Position numbers and translations under genes: made by a program | Shown: piece after piece, positions 26,776 to 33,093 of the stretch | Numbering within the stretch: the stretch's first letter is position 1 | Layout: the number at the start of each line of letters is the position of its first letter | The notes under the pieces: generated by a model | Databases searched by the model: none | What the model saw: the letters and a program-made list of their open reading frames with translations, nothing else | What the model was told of the DNA's origin: nothing | Source: Draconibacterium orientale | GTDB lineage: Bacteria; Bacteroidota; Bacteroidia; Bacteroidales; FEN-979 | Assembly: GCA_020719165.1 (NCBI GenBank) | Contig: DYQT01000013.1 | Location: forward strand, 1 to 33,093 | Direction: 5' to 3' | Length of the DNA stretch: 33,093 nt

Positions 26776-27444
26776 TTACAGCAGCAAATCCTGCCACCTG
26801 TCGAGGAGCGCAGGCAGGTCATTCTTTGGTGAGTTAACCAGCCACGAAACAGGCCATGCCTCCATTCGCTCCGCCGGATAGGGTTTCAATAACTCAACCA
26901 GCGACAAATCTGATTTTGGTTCGATCCAGCGTTGTTCATCGTCACGATGCAAGATTACCGGCATCCGGTTGTGGATTTGTTCAACCAATGCATTCGGGCT
27001 GGTGGTGATAATGCTGAATGAATGAACCGTCTCCCCCTCCAACGACACCCAGTTGTCCCACAACCCGGCAAAACAAAAAGCCTCCTTGTCTTTCAAGCGG
27101 ATGTGCATGGGGGTTTTGGCGGCATCTTTCTTCCATTCAAAAAATCCGGTGGCGGGAACCAGGCAGCGTCTGGTCAGAAATGACTTTTTGAAAGAGGGTT
27201 TTTCCACCAATGTTTCTGCCCGGGCATTGATAAGTTTATTTCCGATGGAGGGTTCTTTTGCCCAGGATGGCACAAGTCCCCATCGGAAAAATTGTAAGGT
27301 GTCGGGAGCATCATTGGCAATTACGGCCAGTTTTTGGGAAGGGGAGCAGTTGTAACGTGATATGTAGATGGCTGTGCGCACCCTTACGCCAAACCGTTCA
27401 AGGATCAATGCATCTTCAACGGCAAAAGAATAGCGTCCACACAT
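26776..27444 (-). CDS. SRAP (HMCES/YedK) family abasic-site processing protein
   Basis: MCGRYSF with catalytic Cys2; FRWGLVPSWAKEP; LINARAETLVEKPSFKKSF; RCLVPATGFFEWKK; HNRMPVIL. Confidence 0.95.
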   Translation of the reverse strand: MCGRYSFAVEDALILERFGVRVRTAIYISRYNCSPSQKLAVIANDAPDTLQFFRWGLVPSWAKEPSIGNKLINARAETLVEKPSFKKSFLTRRCLVPATGFFEWKKDAAKTPMHIRLKDKEAFCFAGLWDNWVSLEGETVHSFSIITTSPNALVEQIHNRMPVILHRDDEQRWIEPKSDLSLVELLKPYPAERMEAWPVSWLVNSPKNDLPALLDRWQDLLL

Positions 27445-27511
27445 CTTTCATGAGTTTAAAGCAGTAAAATTACTCAGAAAAATCATAAAAATCCTGCCAT
27501 AACAAATAAAC

Positions 27512-27540
27512 TTGCAAAACTAATTTTTTCCTTATATTTG
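27512..27540 (+). promoter_or_regulatory. Bacteroidetes-type promoter TTG-N18-TATATTTG
   Basis: TTG at 27512-27514 and TATATTTG at 27533-27540, upstream of the acylphosphatase ATG at 27565. Confidence 0.5.
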
Positions 27541-27564
27541 GCCCATGAAAACCGGCAGGAACAA

Positions 27565-27840
27565 ATGAAGCATTACAATCTTACAATTACCGGGAAAGTA
27601 CATCGGGTTGGTTTCCGTTTTTCGGCCATGGAAGCAGCCTACCGGTTTTCTATCTATGGGTTTGTGATGAACTCAGGCAAAAACACTGTATCTGTTGAAG
27701 CAGAAGGAACCATCGAAAATCTGGACCGTTTTTTGGCATGGTGCAGGAAAGGGCCGCTGGGCGCTAAAGTTGAAAATGTGGAGGTTCAGGAAGCGCCGTT
27801 GAAAAACTTTACCAGGTTTGAAATAATCAATGGTGTTTAG
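27565..27840 (+). CDS. acyP: Acylphosphatase
   Basis: MKHYNLTITGKVHRVGFRFSAMEAAYRFSIYGFVMNSGKNTVSVEAEG. GxVHxVGFR acylphosphatase motif, though the usual VQGVGFR is altered. Confidence 0.9.
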   Translation: MKHYNLTITGKVHRVGFRFSAMEAAYRFSIYGFVMNSGKNTVSVEAEGTIENLDRFLAWCRKGPLGAKVENVEVQEAPLKNFTRFEIINGV

Positions 27841-27876
27841 TGTTTAATGCAATTTGCACCGGAGGTCGCTGTTGCT

Positions 27877-28557
27877 CTATCCCAGTCCGGCGATTACAAT
27901 AACAATTTCCCCTTTAACAGCCTTGTTTTCATAATAGGCGATGAGCTCTTTCAGAGATCCACGGATGTTCTCTTCAAAGATCTTGGACAATTCGCGTGAA
28001 ACGCAGGCATGGCGATCTTCTCCGAAATATTCTGTAAATTGTGTCAGTGCCTTTACCAGCCGATGCGGAGATTCATAAAAGATCATGGTTTTCTCTTCTT
28101 TTGCAAGGGCAGTGAGGCGGGTATGCCGCCCTTTTTTGTGGGGGAGGAACCCCTCGAATACAAAATGGTCGGATGCAATGCCGGAATTGACCAGTGCGGG
28201 AACGAAAGCCGTTGCGCCGGGAAGGCATTCAACCCGAAGCCCGGCTTGTATGCAGGAACGAACCAGCAGGTAGCCCGGGTCGGAAATAGCGGGTGTTCCG
28301 GCATCGCTTACGAGAGCGCAGATTGCACCATCTTTCAGCCGTTCAATAACGTTTTCAATGGTTTTATGTTCATTGAAAAGGTGATGCGGCACTAATTTCT
28401 TAACGATGCCATAATGTTTGAGCAGGTGGCCGGTCGTGCGTGTATCCTCAGCCAGGATAAAATCAACCTCTTTCAGCGTTCTGAGTGCGCGAAGGGTAAT
28501 ATCTTCCAGGTTACCGACAGGGGTGGGTACAATAAATAATTGTGTTGCAGGCCGCAT
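27877..28557 (-). CDS. rsmI: 16S rRNA (cytidine-2'-O)-methyltransferase RsmI
   Basis: LFIVPTPVGNLEDITLRALRTLKEVDFILAEDTRTTGHLLKHY; ALVSDAGTPAISDPGYLLVR; FYESPHRL. Confidence 0.96.
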   Translation of the reverse strand: MRPATQLFIVPTPVGNLEDITLRALRTLKEVDFILAEDTRTTGHLLKHYGIVKKLVPHHLFNEHKTIENVIERLKDGAICALVSDAGTPAISDPGYLLVRSCIQAGLRVECLPGATAFVPALVNSGIASDHFVFEGFLPHKKGRHTRLTALAKEEKTMIFYESPHRLVKALTQFTEYFGEDRHACVSRELSKIFEENIRGSLKELIAYYENKAVKGEIVIVIAGLG

Positions 28558-28572
28558 ATCTTAAAACAATGG

Positions 28573-29274
28573 TTAGTTGTTCATCACAAGTTTGAATCCA
28601 ACCCCGTGAACGTTGAGCAATTCAACTCTTGAGTCGTCTTTCAGGTATTTGCGTAGCTTTACAATATAAACATCCATGCTGCGGGCATTGAAATAACTGT
28701 CGTCATTCCATATTTCTTTAAGGGCCGTGTGGCGGTCGAGTACGACATTGGCATGGGTGCACAGCAATTTTAACAATCCGGCCTCTTTCGATGTCAGTTT
28801 CTGCTCTTTATTTTGGCTGATAAGCGTTTGACGGTTATAGTCAAAGGTGTAATTGCCAATTTTGTAAACGTTTGCTGCGCTTGCTGATTTAACGGTTTCA
28901 TCGGTGCGGCGGAGGATGGCATGTATTCGTAACAATAACTCCTCCATGCTGAAAGGCTTTGTGATGTAATCGTCGGCGCCTATTTCAAATCCTTTCAATT
29001 TGTCATCCTGGAGCGACTTTGCAGTTAGAAACAGGATAGGCACTTGTTTGTTAGCAGCCCTGATCTCCATGGCTGCAGTAAATCCATCTTTCACAGGCAT
29101 CATGATGTCGAGGATGCAAAAATCGAACTCTTTTCGTGCGAATGCATCGGTTGCTTCCTGCCCGTTGGTGCACAAAGTGGTTGCGAAGCCTTTTACCTCT
29201 AAATAATTTTTCAGAATATTCCCCAGGTTACGGTCATCTTCTGCAAGAAGCAATCTGGTTTGATTTTTATCCAT
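28573..29274 (-). CDS. rprY: OmpR-family response regulator, RprY-like
   Basis: LLAEDDRNLGNILKNYLEVKGF; FCILDIMMPVKDGFTAAMEIR; GADDYITKPFSMEELLLRI; winged-helix C-terminus YFNARSMDVYIVKLRKYLKDD. Confidence 0.88.
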   Translation of the reverse strand: MDKNQTRLLLAEDDRNLGNILKNYLEVKGFATTLCTNGQEATDAFARKEFDFCILDIMMPVKDGFTAAMEIRAANKQVPILFLTAKSLQDDKLKGFEIGADDYITKPFSMEELLLRIHAILRRTDETVKSASAANVYKIGNYTFDYNRQTLISQNKEQKLTSKEAGLLKLLCTHANVVLDRHTALKEIWNDDSYFNARSMDVYIVKLRKYLKDDSRVELLNVHGVGFKLVMNN

Positions 29275-29308
29275 TTGACTTTTTCTAATAAACGGGAAAG
29301 GTACGATT

Positions 29309-30595
29309 TTATTCTTTGATCACAAAGGGCAGGAATACCCTGAACTTGCTGCCTTTGTTCGCTTCACTTTCGATGCTGATTTTTCCATGATGCTCCTCAA
29401 CTATGGCCTTCACATAGCTGAGACCTAATCCGAATCCGCGCACTTCATGGATATTTCCGGTGGGCACACGGTACAGTTTGTCGAAGATTTTCTTTTGTTC
29501 ATTTTTACTGATTCCGATGCCATTATCTTCAATGGTCATGGCAATACCGTTGTTCACATTCTCGGTACTGATGCGGATCATTGGACGCTTTGGTGAATAT
29601 TTGTTGGCATTGTCGAGCAGGTTGTACACCAGGTTTGTTACATGCACTTTGTCTCCCTCAATTTGTGATTTTGATGCCTTCAGTCTGCGTTTGATCTCTC
29701 CATCCTTGATTTCAACCTGTATCTTGAGGTTTTTAATCACATCGGTAATGATTTCATGGAGGTCGATGAGTTCCCGCTTCATTTTCAGCTCCCCTTTGTC
29801 GATCACAGCCGTTTGCAATATTTTTTCTGCCATCCCGGCCAAACGTTTATTCTCCTCCTGGATCATAGACAGATAACTGTCGAGAAATTCGCCAGAACTA
29901 CGGAGATCCTTGTCGCTAAGCGCTTCGCAGGCCAGCGAAATTGTCGAGATGGGTGTTTTAAATTCATGGGTCATGTTGTTGATGAAGTCGTTCTTTATTT
30001 CGGAAAGCCTTTTCTGGCGGAAAATCGTGGCAATGGTGTACATAAACGAGGTCACGATAACAATGATCAGAATGATTGAGATCAGCAACATGCCCCAAAG
30101 TTCGGTAAGCAGAAACTGCTTTTCCCTGGGGAAATAGATGAGCAGGTATTCGGGACTGGTATAAATATCGGCCTGAAAGAGGACATAAGCGTTTCCTTTT
30201 TCAATCAGGTCTTTACGGAAACTGGGTGTTCGCTCCATCAAGAATTCCTGACGTTCGGGTTTGTAGATGCAGAATTCGTAACGGGTGTCCACCCCGCGAA
30301 TGTTGAGTTGTAACCCGATCAGAGAATCCAGCTCGGTTAGGGTCAGTATACTGTCGTAGGGAAGATGCTGTTTGAAATTCAGAACACTCTCAAAAGGATT
30401 CATCGCCAGCGCTTTGGTTCGTTCCATGCGCTCTACCTTTTGCACCACTTTTACCATGGCTTCATTTACGCTGCGACGAAAATTTGCCTCCTTTATGGCC
30501 GAAGCGCTCCGAATCCAATAAAACTGGATTCCCATGAGTCCGGTCAACGCGATGGTCATGGCAATGATGGTGAAGATAATAACCCGCCTGTTCAT
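29309..30595 (-). CDS. rprX: Sensor histidine kinase, RprX-like
   Basis: Two TM segments; FINNMTHEFKTPISTISLACEALSD; NLVYNLLDNANKYSP; VRGFGLGLSYVKAIVEEHHGKISIES. Confidence 0.88.
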   Translation of the reverse strand: MNRRVIIFTIIAMTIALTGLMGIQFYWIRSASAIKEANFRRSVNEAMVKVVQKVERMERTKALAMNPFESVLNFKQHLPYDSILTLTELDSLIGLQLNIRGVDTRYEFCIYKPERQEFLMERTPSFRKDLIEKGNAYVLFQADIYTSPEYLLIYFPREKQFLLTELWGMLLISIILIIVIVTSFMYTIATIFRQKRLSEIKNDFINNMTHEFKTPISTISLACEALSDKDLRSSGEFLDSYLSMIQEENKRLAGMAEKILQTAVIDKGELKMKRELIDLHEIITDVIKNLKIQVEIKDGEIKRRLKASKSQIEGDKVHVTNLVYNLLDNANKYSPKRPMIRISTENVNNGIAMTIEDNGIGISKNEQKKIFDKLYRVPTGNIHEVRGFGLGLSYVKAIVEEHHGKISIESEANKGSKFRVFLPFVIKE

Positions 30596-30788
30596 GACTG
30601 CAAAGGTATCGAAAAATGGCGCTGTTTATTTTAACAATATTTAACGTATATTAATATTCATTAACAGTTTCAGGTTTGCGGATGCACTATTTTTGCATCG
30701 CAAGTTTATAAAAAAAATATTTACTGGTGATTGTTTCTGTATAGAAAACATATGCCAGACAGGTTATCAGAGATTGTTTATTGATTTC

Positions 30789-30824
30789 AAAGTGTGTTCA
30801 GGCAAGTGAGCGCACTTTTTTTTT
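30789..30824 (+). terminator. Intrinsic-terminator-like hairpin in the pgi leader (candidate attenuator)
   Basis: AAAGTGTG (30789-30796) pairs with CGCACTTT (30811-30818), followed by a T-run to 30824. A competing AAGTG-AGCG-CACTT hairpin at 30804-30817. Confidence 0.45.
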
Positions 30825-30846
30825 AACCAGAGGTAAATTCAAACCC

Positions 30847-32190
30847 ATGACACAACTGCAAATCGACATCAGCAAACTAAAATCTTTCTCAAACGAAGCT
30901 GCCTGGACAGCCATGCAGGAAGAGATGCACCAAAGCCACAGCTTGTTAACGGATAGAACCGGTAAAGGAAATGATTTTCTGGGGTGGGTTGATTTACCTG
31001 TACAAATTGAGACGGAGTTTCTCAGGCGCATTCAGTCGGATGCTGAAAAGATCCGGGAGATGGCCGAAATATTTGTGGTTATCGGGATTGGCGGCTCCTA
31101 TCTTGGGTCAAAAGCGGTAATAGAGGCCCTGGGAAATCCGTTTGAAACTGCGAAAAGAGGTTCCGGATATCCGCATGTTGTTTTTGCCGGTGAAAACCTG
31201 AGTGAAGATTATCATGCCCGGTTGCTTGAATTGCTCGACAAAAAAGAGTACGCGGTTGCGGTTATTTCCAAATCGGGCACTACCACCGAACCCGCCATCG
31301 CCTTCCGGCTGATCAGGCAGCATATTGAGGCGAAATATGGGAAAGAGGAGGCCCGCAAACGAATTTTTGCCATCACCGACTCCTCACGCGGGGCTCTGAA
31401 GAAGCTGGCCGATGCAGAGGGATACGAAAGCTATGTGATTCCCGACGATGTGGGCGGACGGTATTCGGTGCTTACCCCGGTAGGCCTTTTACCAATCGCT
31501 GTTGCCGGCTTTGACGTGTGTGCGTTGGTTGACGGGGCAGTGAAAATGCGCGAGGTGGCATTGAAATCATCTGCTATGGATGAGAATCCCTGTGTTGTGT
31601 ATGCTGCAGCGCGCAACATCCTGCTTCAAAGCGGGAAGTTTGTGGAGATTCTTGTCGCTTTTGAACCCAACCTGCTCTATGTAATAGAATGGTGGAAGCA
31701 ACTTTATGGCGAAAGTGAAGGTAAAGAGCACAAGGGGATCTTTCCGGCCGGGGTGACATTCACCAGCGATCTGCACTCTATGGGTCAATACATCCAGGAG
31801 GGAAAGCGTATTCTTTTCGAAACGGTGATTTCTGTTGGCGAACCTGTTTCGCGGCTGGTGGTGCCCGATGATCCGGAGAATCTCGACGGGTTGAATTTTC
31901 TTTCCGGAATGCGTCTTTCCGACGTAAACCGGCAGGCAGAACTAGGAACCATGCTGGCCCACGTTGACGGAGGTGTGCCGAATATCAGGCTTGCAATTCC
32001 CGCCATCAACGAGTATTACCTCGGCCAGTTGATCTATTTCTTTGAATTTGCCTGCGCCCTGAGCGGGTATGCGCTGGGCGTAAACCCCTTTGATCAGCCG
32101 GGTGTGGAAGCCTACAAGAAAAACATGTTTGCCCTGTTGGGTAAACCAGGTTTTGAAAAGGAAACCACCGAAATCAGGAAAAAATTATAG
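30847..32190 (+). CDS. pgi: Glucose-6-phosphate isomerase
   Basis: VIGIGGSYLGSKAVIEAL; VISKSGTTTEPAIAFR; GGRYSVLTPVGLLPIAVAG; NPFDQPGVEAYKKNMFALLGKPG. Start at 30847 preferred because the track start at 30781 precedes the hairpin. Confidence 0.96.
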   Translation: MTQLQIDISKLKSFSNEAAWTAMQEEMHQSHSLLTDRTGKGNDFLGWVDLPVQIETEFLRRIQSDAEKIREMAEIFVVIGIGGSYLGSKAVIEALGNPFETAKRGSGYPHVVFAGENLSEDYHARLLELLDKKEYAVAVISKSGTTTEPAIAFRLIRQHIEAKYGKEEARKRIFAITDSSRGALKKLADAEGYESYVIPDDVGGRYSVLTPVGLLPIAVAGFDVCALVDGAVKMREVALKSSAMDENPCVVYAAARNILLQSGKFVEILVAFEPNLLYVIEWWKQLYGESEGKEHKGIFPAGVTFTSDLHSMGQYIQEGKRILFETVISVGEPVSRLVVPDDPENLDGLNFLSGMRLSDVNRQAELGTMLAHVDGGVPNIRLAIPAINEYYLGQLIYFFEFACALSGYALGVNPFDQPGVEAYKKNMFALLGKPGFEKETTEIRKKL

Positions 32191-32193
32191 AGA

Positions 32194-32221
32194 CGTCTCG
32201 TGTCACGTGTCCCGGGTCACG
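32194..32221. repeat. Tandem heptamer array, four units (minus strand CGTGACC-CGGGACA-CGTGACA-CGAGACG)
   Basis: Four contiguous 7-nt units read directly. Overlaps the purN 3' end and abuts the pgi stop. Confidence 0.85.
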
Positions 32222-32775
32222 AATTTCTCTATCACCTCAGCAAAATACCGGTATTCAAGCGTATGAACCTTCCCTGCAAGGCTTTCAGGAGTCTCATTCG
32301 GTGACACAGGGCATTTCGCCTGGAAAATAATGCTCCCTTCATCATAGTTTGCATCAACAGAATGGATTGTTATGCCCGACTCAGAGTCGCCGGCTGATAT
32401 TACAGATTGGTGAACCTTTATTCCATACATGCCTTTGCCTCCGTGTTTTGGGAGAAGAGCCGGATGAATATTGATGATTTTCCCCGGATATAATGCAAGT
32501 ATGTTATGCGGTATGAGCCAGAGAAATCCGGCCAGGATCAGGTAATCAATCCGGTTCGTTTTCAGCAATTCGGGAATATCATCGGTTTCATAAAACGTAG
32601 CACGGTTGAAAACAATTGAAGGGATTTTTAGAAGAGCTGCACGTGTAAGTACATGAGCATCCGGTTTGTTACAGAGCAAAATACTGACTTCAATCGCAGG
32701 ATTTTCTGCAAAATACTCAATGATTCTTTGGGCGTTGGAACCATTGCCAGAGGCAAACAAAGCCAGGCGCAGCAT
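32203..32775 (-). CDS. purN: Phosphoribosylglycinamide formyltransferase
   Basis: MLRLALFASGNGSNAQRIIEYF; GFLWLIPHNILALYPGKIINIHPALLPKHGGKGMYG; VDANYDEGSIIFQ. Start at 32775 preferred. Confidence 0.95.
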   Translation of the reverse strand: MLRLALFASGNGSNAQRIIEYFAENPAIEVSILLCNKPDAHVLTRAALLKIPSIVFNRATFYETDDIPELLKTNRIDYLILAGFLWLIPHNILALYPGKIINIHPALLPKHGGKGMYGIKVHQSVISAGDSESGITIHSVDANYDEGSIIFQAKCPVSPNETPESLAGKVHTLEYRYFAEVIEKFVTRDT

Positions 32776-33022
32776 AGTGAAATTGGTGTTGGTTCGCAAA
32801 AATACAAAACCAGGCGTTTGAAACCTAACCCGATAAAGTTATAAAATGTTGAAATAAAGCGAAAAAGTGTCTGCGGAAGGAAAACCAGAACCCTAACATA
32901 TTTTCTAAGTATCACAAAATCAACAATGTGTTTTTTTAAACTGTTAAAAATTCTTAAATTATGTTGGAGGGATGCAAGAATATTCTTTTCTTTGCAAACG
33001 TTTTTAACCAAAAAAAATTAAC

Positions 33023-33093
33023 ATGTCTGACATTGCAGCAAAAGTAAAAGCTATCATTGTTGATAAGCTTGGTGTTGATGAAAGTGAAGTTAC
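33023..33093 (+). CDS. acpP: Acyl carrier protein, partial (truncated by window end)
   Basis: MSDIAAKVKAIIVDKLGVDESEV..., the typical ACP N-terminus; divergent from purN. Confidence 0.9.
   Translation, partial: MSDIAAKVKAIIVDKLGVDESEV

Noticed and set aside
1-33093. tRNA, rRNA, prophage or IS element
   Set aside because: No recognisable cloverleaf or rRNA sequence, transposase, integrase or phage structural genes were seen while reading the window.

Overview
The window is a 33 kb chromosomal segment from a Bacteroidetes-type genome. This is inferred from RprXY-, RodA/PBP2-, SMUG2- and VF530-like proteins, TAnnTTTG promoters and a purN-acpP junction. Most of it is ordinary housekeeping content: a LytS/LytTR pair, a PreP-like M16 protease, mrdA-rodA, rsmI, rprXY, pgi, purN and the start of acpP. 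The most unusual block is a tightly packed minus-strand operon at about 12134-19171. It encodes a PqqD-like protein, an ATP-grasp ligase, a fold-III PLP decarboxylase-like enzyme, a urea-transporter-like channel fused to an M23 peptidase domain, a TPR plus outer-membrane beta-barrel protein, and a TPR protein. It looks like an uncharacterised amino-acid/peptide or cell-envelope modification system. Other observations: a SMUG2-like uracil-DNA glycosylase gene with an apparent internal deletion, followed directly by an MFS gene with an in-frame amber stop; a possibly frameshifted small membrane protein; three short heptamer tandem arrays, one of which encodes the PurN C-terminus; a nested 17 bp + 9 bp hairpin; a composite palindromic intergenic element; an FNR-like box between a Cys-rich Crp/Fnr regulator and a multiheme cytochrome gene; and an attenuator-like hairpin ahead of pgi. 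All family assignments were made by reading the translated sequences, with no database searches.
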